This document shows, one piece after another, positions 1-10,900 of a DNA stretch of 64,000 nt. Source of the stretch: Sphagnum magellanicum. Taxonomy: Eukaryota; Streptophyta; Sphagnopsida; Sphagnales; Sphagnaceae. The first letter of the stretch is position 1. Every line of letters starts with the position of its first letter. The stretch covers positions 1,736,001-1,800,000 of the forward strand of contig CM038915.1 in NCBI GenBank assembly GCA_021904315.1, given 5' to 3'. The notes beneath the pieces were generated by a model. It made no database searches, was not told the origin of the DNA, and saw only the letters and a list, made by a program, of their open reading frames with translations. The translations under genes were made by a program, and so were the position numbers.

Positions 1-1434
1 TATATAATTGATTTTTTAATGTCATTCTACACAACCCTAAGTATTGAAATTGATGGCACATTTTGTAGGTATGCATGTGAGTATGGATTGGAAGACAACT
101 GTGGATACCCAAGCAATAATCAATCCATTAAACAAAGTTGTTCAATTCAATTTTCAATTAAGCAATTATACATAAAACTTCAGGTGGCAAAAATAATTTT
201 CTACAATTGACCACACAAATGGAGAAAATGGGGAGCCCACACATGGCAAACATGATTTTGATTTCATTACATGACCATCATTTTTTTTTCTATGAATGTC
301 ACAAGCTCTCAACGACCACATTTGGACTCAATTGGGGTTAGATTACATCGTTAAACAAATATATGACAAGCATAAAGAAATATGGTGGGATAAAATCAAT
401 ATGGGAAGAACCATGATGAAGGATGATTTCATTAGGTAACAAGACATTATGTACTAGGATCACAAACATAAGAAAGGGAGTTAATGTTTACATACAAACT
501 TGGCCACTTTCATGCACACATGGGCATTTAATCATCTAAATGATGTGTTTTATTTCCAAGATGTATGTGAAATTAATGAAATTAAAGTCCCATTCATAAT
601 AGGGATCCAAATTTCGACACAATTGTAATCCATGGTTTCATTAGGTGATCATGGGGCAATCTCGATGGATGTCACATTTGGCACCAATGATGTGAAATTC
701 CATTTGTTCACATTAATGGGGTTTGATGCACAACACACCAAAATGTTGGTCACACGGATCATTACAAGTCATTAAACATGTAATGATTTAGTGGAGTGGT
801 TAAATCCTTTGAAAGCAAAGCTTCAAAGGAAGATGCCTGGGTGGAAACCTTCATGTTTCATCATTAATAATGCTCCACAAGAATTATGAGCATTGTGGTG
901 GGCTTTATTTTCTCTCCACCATTTTATTTTTTATGTACATGCAATGATGTTATTGTTTTTTTTATGTACATGCAACCATGTTGCCATAGAGTTGTAGATG
1001 GTGCAAATTCTACAAGTGTTGCATTCAAACCAAAACACACAAGCATCCATTGAATCTTACCATGAGGCATTGAAATGTTAATTGTCCTTGGAGATAAAAG
1101 GGCTTCAAGGTTGATGGATTGATTGGTTAGTGTGAATACTCACAACAATGGTTACAAAACATTACATCCACCACTACTACAAATCATGACTTTTCCAATT
1201 GAAATTTTTGACCAAAACATACCCCTATTAGTCACTAGTAAAGAAAACCACCTTAGTCATTTTATTCAAGTCGTTTTTGACATCACCGATTTGATTGTGG
1301 CCTTTTTGACTAGTCAAATGGTGGATTATTTGATTGATCAAATCAACCAACAAAAAAATTGGGTAGCAACTTTTTTGGGTCAATTTTTAAAATGTGTACC
1401 CAAAATTTTTAATTAAATGTAAGTAGGTGGGTCA

Positions 1435-1622
1435 TAAAGTAGGTTCGTAGGTAGATGTTAGCTACCACCTAGGTCGTGGTGGGTAGTCATACATTCCATA
1501 GCCTAAGGTTGTACACCATCTTCACACATTCCCTTAGACATGTGAGGAATGGGAGTTGAACCCTTGACCTCTTTGGCCACATTTACTTACTAACTCCTTA
1601 ACCAACTCAACACACCTTTAAA
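1435..1622 (-). mobile_element. tRNA-derived SINE-like segment inside the CACTA element, copy A
   Basis: Read on the minus strand, an A-box-like stretch (TTGAGTTGGTTAAGGAG, 1595-1615) is followed about 40 bases on by a B-box-like GGGTTCAACTCC (1551-1563), the internal RNA polymerase III promoter layout of tRNA-derived SINEs. The A-box resembles that of tRNA-Ser. It is not a complete tRNA: I cannot fold a full cloverleaf. Copy B holds the same segment, so it predates the segmental duplication. Outer borders are approximate. Confidence 0.5.
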
Positions 1623-1859
1623 TTCTAAAAGTGTATGTGAAACTTTGTTATTAACATGTTCCATTTCAAATCTTTTTCAACATTCAAACTTTGAAATGCA
1701 TTTTGTTCTTCATGTCTTATTCAAATGACTCAAATGAATACTAATTAGTATGTAGTAACTAGGAACTATATAGTAGCTAGGTGATATATGCTACCTAATT
1801 AATAGACCTACCTAATTACCTAGGTAATAATTAGTTGCTAGCTAATAAACCTAAATATA

Positions 1860-2740
1860 ATTTTAGCTACTTAGTAAAGTAGTAGGACATAGTTAGGGAG
1901 GTAGGTATAGGTAGGTGGGTATAAGTTGGTACATAATAGACCTAGGGTAAACAAATAGGTTTAGGTGGGTAAGTATGTAGGTAGGTTGTTAGGGTATGTG
2001 GGTAGGTATGTAAGTAGGTTTGTTTGGGTATGTAGGGAGGTAAGGATATAGGGAGATTGTTAGGGTATGTGGGTAGGTATGTAAGTAGGTTTGTTTGGGT
2101 ATGTAGCGAGGTAAGGATGTAGGGAGATTGTTAGGGTATGTGGGTAGGTATGTAAATAGGTTTGTTTGGGTATGTAAGGAGGTAGGGATGTGGGGAGATT
2201 GTTAAGGTGACTAAGTAGGTAGGTAGGTAGGTTGTTCGGGTATGTAAATAGGTATGTAAGTAGGGTAAATAGGTATGTTTTAATTAAGTAGGGTCAGGTA
2301 TGTTGAATGGGTAGGTAAGTAGGTAGGGTAAATAAATAAATATAGGTGGGTAGGTATGTAGGTAGGTTGTTAGGATATGTAGGGAGGTAGGGATGTAAGG
2401 AGATTGTTAAGGTGACTAAGTCGATAGGTAGTTGGTTGGCTAATTGTTAAGGTAAGTATGTAAGGTAAAAAGATATGTTTTAAGTAAATAGGGTAGGGTG
2501 AGTGGGTAGGTAAGTACGTAGGGTAAGTAAATGAGTAAATGTGGGTATGTATGTAGGTAGGTAGATATATAAGGAAGTAAGGAAGTTGTTAAGGTGATTA
2601 AGTTGGTATAGGTAGGTAGGTAGGTAGGTAGGTTAACTAATTGTTAATGTAAGTATGTAAGTAGGGTAAATATGTATGTTTTAAATAAATAAGGCAGGGT
2701 GAATGGGTAGGTAAGTAGGTTGATAGGGTATGTATATTTG
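1860..2740. repeat. GTAG/GTAGGTAT minisatellite, copy A
   Basis: About 0.9 kb of imperfect tetranucleotide-based repeats (GTAGGTAGGTATGTAG, with GGGTAGGTAAGTAGG variants) and longer higher-order units such as the three copies of a ~70-base block containing GGTTTGTTTGGGTATGTAG near 2010-2190. It forms the core of the CACTA-like element. No coding content. Confidence 0.85.
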
Positions 2741-3339
2741 ATCTATTTAATTAACCTAGAACTACGCTTTAGGCAATTACATACCTTGTTAGGTTTAGCT
2801 TGACTACTTAGCTTAAACTATTAGATTATATATGTAAAAATTACTTAAGTTATTTAATATACTACAAAATATGTTAGGTATGTAACTTAAACCTAATTAA
2901 TAAGCTAGTATGCTAATTATATTAGGTTAGTTAATTATGTATGTTAAGTATGTAGGCAGCCTTAACCTAAGCCTACTTAACTAATGTCAAATCAATATGT
3001 TCAATTTCACTAAAACATGGTCATTTTGACTGACCTTTTTATTTTGTTTGTCCTTTTTTACTAATTGACTGATTGACACCTAGTAAAAAAAGTCACTTTA
3101 ATCATATGTATTAATAAAAAGTAACACATGTCTTTCATGCCCCAACCCACTAGTGAAAATGGACATCACTTCTAGTATAAAAAAACACATTGGTCAAGTT
3201 GGACCTTCTAAAAGGTCATGCTTTGTAGTAGTGCATTGTGGAGTCAAATGTTGAAAAAACCACATTGATCTTTCACACTCATGTCACCGATGGGACGGAT
3301 GACTCTAATGACATTGGCCATGCATGGATGGTGTGGAGC

Positions 3340-4002
3340 TAACAATGTCCAAATGTGACATACAAGGTTTTGTTTTCTTTCACCAAGTACGTTTGTTGCA
3401 CATATGAATGGGTGTTGTGTGGAAACTTGTGTGAGCACCAAATTGTTATTCTTCTTATGTGTCCTGATCTCACCAAGGATAATGTTATTCAATATTATGG
3501 GACATGGTATGGATCCAATCATGGAGGTTTTTCCACCATGTTTGTGGACCTTACATATTTACACCTTTATGACAATGAATTTGATGATAACGAGCCCAAT
3601 GAGGATGACATTGAAAAACCATGGGTTTTCAACATGGGTGGGCTTTTGACATTGGATTATATCTCCCCAAATGTTGAAGGAAATAAGGATCACAACCAAC
3701 CTTCGATTTCAAATGCCCCCAAAAAAAGAGCCCTTGCCCAAATTGGTGACGTAGTGCAAGAAATCAACAATGAAGTAAAAGAAGATGGGATTCAACTCAT
3801 TGACCATGCCACATCATTATTGTGTGTGGTTACATCAAATGTCCAAAGTATTCACCTTGGAAAGGTGAATGAAATCATGCATCTAGGCATGGTGTTTCAT
3901 CACATCAATGATGGCCTAGGTAATTTAATGCACCAAATGAAGGATTGGCATGAGACCACGATAGAACATGCAAATATCCATAGGAAGAGGGTTCACGAGT
4001 AG
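3340..4002 (+). pseudogene. SWIM zinc-finger tail of the Mutator-like transposase, copy A (215-codon open frame)
   Basis: An uninterrupted frame of 215 codons follows the CACTA insertion (a TAA lies just upstream, and the frame first opens at GTG, so there is no natural ATG start). Residues 14-28 resemble a SWIM finger (CxC...CxH), but the second Cys of CxC is Tyr (C15-T-Y17...C26-E-H28), and the same change occurs in copy B. After it comes a YYGTWYGSNHGGF-like block and an acidic region, as in plant SWIM transposases. The frame is open in both copies, which is unusual beside the broken 5' half, but without a start or promoter it is best taken as a relic. Confidence 0.65.
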
Positions 4003-4900
4003 GAAAAAAAATAGTTCCACTTGTATTATTCTCCCATATCAATCTTTATTTCTTTAAAGATGGCACATATTACCATAATATGTGTTAGTGGTCTGAACTT
4101 TAAATAATGAACATGTATGGCTTGAAAATCAACCCCCCAATTCATATTAATTAAAACAATTAATGTACAATAGTAATCAGTTAGTGGGTAGGCTTTTTAA
4201 TATTGCATAGAATTTCACACATTACATGGGACATGATGACTTTTTGTTTTGATAAATGAGGGTATTACCCGTCCCATAACCCTTCCAATAGGGGATTTGC
4301 CATCTTGATGCAAATATTGTCTTTTTCCATTGTCTTCATGGTGAAGATTTCATGTAGTGGATGTAGGTAATGCAACATGGGGTTATAATGAAAGTCTTAA
4401 ATTCAGGTATTGCTAATGAGTTGATTTCTCACTGAAGAAATGTGTTTTTGGATGAAGGTAATGTAATATTAGCACGTTTACAAATCTGATGAAAATATTG
4501 CTTTGTTGGTGTATGTAGTGAGTAATCACAATTGAATATGTAAGAATTACATTCACTTTGACATTAGTATTGGATATTGGTGATGTAGGTATTGTATTTT
4601 TTCAAACTCTTTGGTAACCCTAAATTTAAGCAATGGAGGGGCAAGTCTTTACAATGCCCACATATTAAACCTTTACATAAACAAAATATAATTTGTAATA
4701 GAAATTATATGGGAATTGCAAGCACTTGGTTTTTTGCATTTTAGTTCCAATGGGGCCTTAGTTTTATCATGAAGGTATTGCAAAATCTAGGTCCATTGTC
4801 ATTCAAATTCCATCACAACATGATTGGTCCATTGTATGTAGTACCTTCATCTTTGTTTTTGTGAAGATTATGACAAAAAATACTAAAAAGAAGAAAAAAT
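4003..4900. other. Non-coding spacer in segment A
   Basis: AT-rich sequence with no supported gene. It matches 36783-37640 and, in part, 39050-39163 plus 41935-42540 of segment B. The junction 4288/4289 (CCTTCCAA/TAGGGG) is the empty counterpart of the composite Helitron in segment B. Confidence 0.7.
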
Positions 4901-5079
4901 TAAAAAAGTGTAATATTCACATTTGAAGCATAAAATGATGGTTAGATTTTTTTCATGTTTCACATAATCCCCAAATGTTGGGCATAAAATATGCATAGTT
5001 TACGATGAACAAAAAATGACAAAGATAGTTTCAAATTTGTTTAAAACTACCAAAAAAAAAATTACAATAATTTTGAGTT

Positions 5080-5510
5080 TTTTAAAAATCAAAAGAATAA
5101 TAAAGGAATTAAAAAATTGATTATGAAAAAGGAATAGGAAAAAAATAATTTAAAACAAAAAAAGACAAAAAAATTTATAATAAAAAATAAAAGTAAAAAA
5201 AACGAAGAAAAATCATTTAAAACAAGAAAGAGATAATAAAATTTTAGAATGAGAAATAAAAGTACAAGAAATAAAAGAGAATTAATTTAAAACAAGAAAG
5301 AGATAATAAAATTTTAAAACAAGAAATAAAAATACAAAAAATAGAAGAAAAATCATTTAAAACAAAAAAGAGACCAAAACAAAAATTTAAGCGAAAAATA
5401 AAAGTACAAGAAATAGAAAAAAAATCATTTAAAACAAGAAAAAGATAATCAAATTTTTAAATGAAAAATAAAAGTACATAAAATTATAAATGTAATATTT
5501 TTTAAAAAAA
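5080..5510. repeat. Purine-rich ~60-65 bp tandem array, copy A
   Basis: Degenerate tandem units built around ATCATTTAAAACAAGAAAG, GATAATAAAATTTT and AAATAAAAGTACAAGAAAT. About six to seven units are visible. The array is longer in both segment B copies (37680-38600 and 42790-43400). No gene; the A-rich reading frames are low-complexity. Confidence 0.8.
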
Positions 5511-6029
5511 GGATTTGAAGAAAAAAAAAAACTCTCATTTCGATCACAAATGCCATTATTTTCATAGGTGTGTATTACATGTTGGGATTAAATCTTCAAC
5601 TACTATTAGTAATTGGCATAGTAAGCAACAGGTGCATGTTACCCATGTAATAAGTGTTAGTTTTGGGAACTCCAAATCATTACAAACATGGTGTTAACTT
5701 AAAGTTGACATGAATATTGTAATGCCCAAAACCTAAACCCTTAACCTCTATATATGTAAATTTCACCCCCCTTTACAAACCACATGTTTTACATTTTTTT
5801 TAATGATTTAAATGATTTTTATTAGATAATTGTTGAAAATACAAAAACAAAATTAATATTTTTTCTTACCTCAGTTATTTGTTCTAACTAAAATCAACGT
5901 TATTTTTTATGTCCTTAATTGATTTCTATAAAAAATATATACTAAAATTCAATTTACACCTTGTGGATTCCATTAATATTTATTTTCCCTTTAGAGAAGT
6001 AGAGGTTTAATTAGGAAATAAAGAGGTTT

Positions 6030-7130
6030 TGCTAATAAGTATAGGTTTAGCCAAAATATAAAATGGTTTTGTTGAAAGCTTTAATTTTAACCAAAAAAGA
6101 CATAAAAAAATTGTTGGGAGGTAGGAGTTTAGCAAAGGCGCATTTTGGCTAAACTTTTAACTCTTGGCAAAATAAATATAAGTATTGTTAAGACTTAGAA
6201 ATTTAGCCAAAAAGAGATACATGTTTTGGCAAAAGAAAAAAAATTAGCCAAGAAGAGATATAAGTTTCACCAAGAGTTAGAAGTTTAGCCAATAATAGAT
6301 AAGGTTTTCCCAAAAGAAAAAAGAAAAACCAAGAAAAGATATAAGTTTTGCCAACACAGAAAAATTTAACCAAAAAGAAATATAGATTTTGCTAAGAGAA
6401 AAAAGTTTTGCCAAGAAGAAATATAAGCTTTGACTAAAGAGAAAAATTTTGCCAATAAAAAATATAGGTTTTGCCAAGAAAAAAAATTCCAAGAAAAAAA
6501 TAAGTTTTGCCAAGAGTTAGCCAATAAGAAATATAGGTTTTGCCAAGAGTTAGAAAAGTTTAGCCAAAAAAAAAAGGTTTTGCCATGAAAGAAAAAATAT
6601 AAGTTTTCACAAAGGAAAAAAGTTTCACCAATAAGAAATATGGGTTTTGCCGAGAGTTAGAAATTTAACCAAGAATAGATATAGGTTTTGCCAAGAGAAA
6701 AAAAATTAACCAAGAAAAAAAGTTTAACGAAGAATATATATTAATTTAACCAATAATAGATATAGGTGTTGCCAAGAAGAGATATAGGTTTTGTTGAGAG
6801 AAAAAAATTTAGACAAAAAAAGATTAAGTTTTGCCAAGAGTTAAAAGTTTAACCAAAAATAAATATAGGTTTTTCCGAGAGAGAAAAGTTTAGCTAAGAA
6901 AATATATAGGTTTTGCCAAAAGGAAAGTTTAGCCAAGAAGAGATACAAGTTTTGTCAAGAATTAAAAGTTTAACCAAAAATAGATATAGGTTTTGCCAAG
7001 AAAAAATATAAATTTTGCCAAGTGAAAAGTTTAGCCAAGAACAGATATAAGTTTTGTGAAGAGATAAAACTTTAGTCAAAAAGAGATATAAGTTTTGTCA
7101 CAAGATAAAAGTTTTGCAAGGAAAAGATAG
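6030..7130. repeat. TTTTGCCAAGAG/GTTTAGCCAAGA tandem array, copy A
   Basis: About 1.1 kb of degenerate units of roughly 35-40 bases, with GATATAGGTTTTGCCAAGAG and AAAAGTTTAGCCAAGAA alternating. Minus-strand open frames here (for example 6277-6513) only read the repeat as hydrophobic LAKPIFF/LGKTYIS-like peptides and are not genes. The counterpart in segment B is 43905-45175. Confidence 0.85.
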
Positions 7131-7520
7131 AGAGGGTAGGTAAAGGATTGCTTATTAGCTAGTATGTAGGGCTAAGAGGTAGGTTAGCAAAGTAAGTAGG
7201 TTAGTAGGGTGACTATGTGGGAGAGTAGTATGGAGGTCACGGTTAAGAAAAAATTGGCCCAAAAAAAACAGTCAGAGGTAAACAGGCAAAAAAATTGACT
7301 GTGGTAGAATATTGATTAACGTAGGGTGAGGAGGCGAATGAAAAATCACAGCCCATCCAATGGAGAGAACGGCCAACTGGTACAGTCACAGGGGCTGGTT
7401 CACTCCATCCCACAAAACATTAATATTTCAAATTCCTTATACCCATTTGATCTCCTCCTCCAAGATCAGGGGATTCCATACACAATGCATTTTCTAAAAT
7501 CAAATCCAACTCCAACACAA

Positions 7521-8484
7521 TTACATATAGTAAAGGACGTCATGAAGCATCATTTCATCCATTTGTCTCATTATCCATTCGTCCATTCATTCGATCATCC
7601 ATCTGTCTCGTCATGGTCTGTTTACTTCGACGGGGCGGAGAAAGAGTGGAATACAGATGTGACGCAACGGAGAATAATATATATTAGTGTTGTAAATTTA
7701 TTTTTATTTTTATTTTTATTTTTGGGGTTTTTGGACTTAGGTACACTCATCCTGTCTCTTTCTCAACAACTGAAAGAGTTGGGTTGGACTTTTTTTTCTT
7801 TTTTTTTTTTGAAATTTTATTTAGAATATTGGAAATTTTCAATGCTTTTTACATTGCCATAATTTTTTATTATAGTTCAATGGATGCCAGAACGAACAGC
7901 CGTTAAGCACACTTTTATTAGATATTGGCAATTTCAAGGCTTGCATTTGCCATAATAATAATGGCAATGGATGTCAGTTGCCATTTTAGCACACAAACTT
8001 AATAGATATATTGGTAATTGCAATGATCAAATTGCCCAGAAAAACAATTTTGCCAATAATAATAATATGCTGGATGCCAAAGGTATTATTATGATGCATG
8101 TGAAAATTGGCTGCACCAGAAACCCTAACCATTATGAACATGGAGGGGGTCTGGATACTGGAACTTATCAACATACAAAAACAAAGAAATAATTTTCAAC
8201 AGATTGATACTTACTAAATAAGTAACTTACTACTTACTTACAAGTTGACCAACGTTGAGATATATTTGCCGTCTCCGGTCTATTCCCATGGTCAGCTGTA
8301 TGTTGCTATCTCACGGGTCACAAGAAGTGCAAACATCAAGATTTTCAGTGGCCAGGGTCCCGATGGATACATGCGGAATGTCATATATAAAGAGGTTTTA
8401 GAAATGTAGTTTGTACTTGTAATTTTGTAATATGTACCGTCAAATACACACACACTTGTGCATTAGGCACAGGGTTCAAACTAG
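7521..8484 (+). mobile_element. Non-autonomous Helitron (964 bp), segment A
   Basis: The 5' end TTACATATAGTAAAGGACG follows host CAACACAA; the 3' end is a small hairpin (TGTGC-ATTAG-GCACA, 8458-8471) followed by CTAG at 8481-8484. Host sequence resumes with GTTCTCATTATAGG. In segment B the same host sequence is continuous (CACAA/TTTCTCATTATAGG, junction 45794/45795), so insertion between A and T without target duplication is directly visible. The base after CTAG is G here where the empty site has T, probably a later mutation. Helitrons usually start TC; this one starts TT, as does the Helitron in segment B. It contains a helicase C-terminal remnant and no complete RepHel gene. Confidence 0.85.
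8245..8409 (+). pseudogene. Helitron helicase C-terminal remnant
   Basis: A 54-codon open stretch ending in TAG reads PSPVYSHGQLYVAISRVT followed by an IKIF and NVIYKEVL tail. This is the C-terminal end of the PIF1-like helicase of Helitron RepHel proteins, where VFSHGQLYVALSRV and a VVYKEVL tail are characteristic. Only the last ~50 residues survive, immediately upstream of the 3' terminus, as expected of an internally deleted Helitron. Confidence 0.85.
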
Positions 8485-10800
8485 GTTCTCATTATAGGAA
8501 AAGCGTAGCCATAGAGAGGACATTCCATGTTTTTGGGTGCATGGGCACAAGGGCAACAGCCCAACTGCTAGGCACATAATAAAGTTATCCGTGAAGTCAG
8601 GCAAAGACGGCATTGGAACCCCGTGTTTCGTCACATCGGGGAAGAGATTTCAGAAAACAGGAAAAAAAAGTACACTGACCTTCAACCGGGCATGAAACTC
8701 AAGCCCGATCTACAAAAGTGTCCGGGTCCAATTTGAAAACTTTGAAAACGGAATAGAGCAATTTGGTGCTAAACTGAGTTTGCACTGTCCTTTCTTTTCC
8801 TCAACGCATTCAACCAATCACAGCTGCTGCTCTGTGTACTGTAAGCTCTCTAAATTCTCGCGAGCATGGAGCATTTAATGCTGAGCGTCAGTATTTCATA
8901 CCCTTATTTATTAAAATTTCATGACTTTGCGGATAACAGCCAAGAGGGGATGAAGCATCAAATGAGGGGTGCAACTCAGGCCCAATAGGGCATGCGTTTA
9001 CGGATAACTCTAATAACATGGAAGGGTTGAGAGGGCTACCATTCTCTTGCATAAAGCACTGATTTTCTTTTCCCTTTTATCTTTATCTATTCCAATTCTT
9101 TTTTAGTCTTCCTATGTATCGGCGCCCTGCCACTATCAATCCTTTTCTTGATGATCTTTGTTAAAGCATAAATGAATCTTTGAAATATAAGGAAATGCTG
9201 CAAAGAGAAAAAAAAGGTCCCAAGGATGGTGTAGAGAGTGCAAGAAATCTTCCAACTTGGAAGATAGGCCTCCAAAAAGATATTCAGCTTGAAACTAGTT
9301 GTCAAATAAGAAAGACAAAAAAAAAAAAAAGCCAATGCTTTACATATCTAGAATCTGCATATGTCACTTGGATGATGTCATACACGCTGTCATGTATTTC
9401 ATCTGATCAATTGCAAAATAGCAACCCATGTGTAGAGGTATGGCACAACGAATCTTTTCATCTTTTTTCTGAAAAATCGGAAATTATGTGAACCTCGCTA
9501 GACGTGTCAGGTGGTCAGCAAGAATTACTTTGTTTTTAAAGAGAAAATTTATCCATCTCAATTAAATTCATTGACAAATAACAAGAAATTGTCATTGACT
9601 TTTGTATCCTTTTAATTATTTTGTGTAAACATGTTTCCTATATTTTTGCAATGTAAATAAAACCCGGAACTAATCATTTTGGCGCATATTTTGTCTAACA
9701 TGTTTTTCTCAAAGACCTATAACTACCCAATATTGTATACCCCCACAACAAGCAAGCCCCCTTATTCATAGGAACATTATGATTGTGAATTGATGATTTG
9801 GACTTGCTAATTAGTCCTTTTAGGCGGATGTCGTGGGTTCATAAAACATAATGAAAATAAAGACAGATTCATAACCTCATCAAAATGATTTTGCACCTAC
9901 CTTAAGGTACTCTTTTGTCAATTTTTTGGGTGAAGTTTTTTGAGTTTAAAAGTTTTGATCCTTTCAAGTTCCAATTGCAATATGTGGGGGAATACTTTGA
10001 AACTCAACACTAAGTAGCATGATGGGTTGACTTGACTGTGCCAATCAGCATGTCTTTTGGTGCAAAATTTTGCCATTTGAAATGTGAAGATTTTTCTTGA
10101 AAGGGAATATTCTTTTGAAATATTCTCATTTTTCTTGAGAAATTTTTCATTTTTTAAAAATATATTTTTAGGGCCACATTTGGACTCAGATTTTAGTTGG
10201 GTAGCATTTTAAAAACTAGTTTTAAAACTATCTTGACAGGCTCTAAAAAATTTTTATCATTTAATGCTAGTTCCTTTTGGGATGTTAATCAATAATGCAA
10301 CATTAGAAAATTGAAAAAGATATCACCCACTGCCAATAAACATTGAATATGTTATCAACAACATTTTTAACAAATATCTCCAAATGGGATACTAGATGGG
10401 CTACTAGTTGAAAATTGGTATGAATTATATATAAAGTATCATGTTCCACATGTGAAACAAAAATTCTTTTCTTGTGACAATTGACCTTTGATATGCATCA
10501 AAATTACTAGAAAAAAATGATTTCCTTGCAAAAAGTAGAACCCTTTTGGAGATCCTGGGCCTTTACCAATTGAAAACGTGTTTTAAACAAAAGGAGCTAC
10601 AAAAGGAGTTACAAAACTCTTTCGCATGTATGAGGCACCCCCTTCCATAGTGGAGGAATGTCATTTACAAGCCATAGTCTTGATTGTGTGTCATATTTCA
10701 AGTGTGCATGTACAACATTATCCTATTGATGAATTTGGCATCGTTTCATTGTATAGATTTCTTTGATTACATGCACCTAAATTCAAACAACTCTTATTCA
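8485..10800. other. P450 copy 1 upstream region
   Basis: No supported gene. The part from about 9065 to 10860 aligns with 45832-47660 of segment B. About 550 bases (8518-9065) are absent from segment B. The block 10040-10340 belongs to a dispersed element also found upstream of P450 copy 2 and of the ROCO gene. Confidence 0.6.
10040..10340. repeat. Dispersed ~300-bp element, copy 1
   Basis: Contains TTTTGGTGCAAAATTTTGCCA, then CCACATTTGGACTC, then CATTTAATGCTAGTTCC and GGGATGTTAATCAATAATGC in order. The same anchors recur at 46855-47155 and, more diverged, at 60815-61090. Its nature (old transposon or conserved upstream sequence) is not clear. Confidence 0.6.
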
Positions 10801-10814
10801 TAGTTTGGATGGTC

Positions 10815-10824
10815 TATATATATA
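10815..10824 (+). promoter_or_regulatory. Probable TATA box of P450 copy 1
   Basis: TATATATATA lies 77-86 bases upstream of the chosen ATG at 10901, in GGTCTATATATATAGATTG. Copy 2 has a shorter TATATAT at the equivalent place. Transcription would start about 10845-10855, giving a leader of roughly 50 bases. Confidence 0.55.
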
Positions 10825-10900
10825 GATTGTAAGTTTACTACTGTGTCATCGATAAGTTTTTAGTGCATTGATTGGGAAAGGGTGTAAGCACAAGTTAAAA

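Larger units (their letters stand above)
1172..3233. mobile_element. CACTA-like non-autonomous DNA transposon, copy A
   Basis: The element begins CACTACTACAAATCATGAC and ends in the inverted counterpart GTCATGCTTTGTAGTAGTG, the CACTA-type terminus of En/Spm elements. The 3-bp flanks are CAC (left) and CAT (right); copy B has CAT on both sides, so this is a 3-bp target duplication with one later change. Short subterminal motifs of the type AGTCATTTT and TTGACCAAAA recur inside both ends, as is usual for CACTA elements. No transposase reading frame was found inside. The interior is a GTAG/GTAT minisatellite plus a tRNA-like segment. It sits inside the Mutator-like transposase relic. Confidence 0.8.
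1..4002 (+). pseudogene. Mutator-like (MULE) transposase relic, copy A, split by a CACTA-like insertion
   Basis: Translation in shifting frames gives pieces of a SWIM-type Mutator-like transposase: a DDFI..QDI-like block near 420-450, a catalytic-type block with MDVTFGTND near 660-700, an FIINNAPQE block near 860-890 (the family usually has an Asp where this copy has Asn), an ESYHEALK block near 1050-1075, a GLQG..IDWLV block near 1100-1128, then a jump to 3250 and the SWIM tail. Stops and frameshifts interrupt the 5' half, so it cannot make transposase. The jump is exactly the CACTA-like element at 1172-3233. The 5' end lies outside the window; copy B shows what precedes it. Family assignment rests on remembered motif style, not a search. 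Confidence 0.7.

Noticed and set aside
1860-2740. Telomere-like or CRISPR-like repeat
   Set aside because: Units are imperfect GTAG/GTAT words with no TTTAGGG register and no repeat-spacer structure; the location is inside a CACTA element.
6277-7079. Minus-strand open frames giving hydrophobic Leu/Phe-rich peptides
   Set aside because: They are direct translations of the GCCAAGAG tandem array, with no start context or conservation of frame between copies.
7326-7862. 178-codon plus-strand open frame
   Set aside because: It crosses the 5' border of the Helitron at 7521 and ends in low-complexity TTTTTATTTT sequence; segment B does not preserve it.
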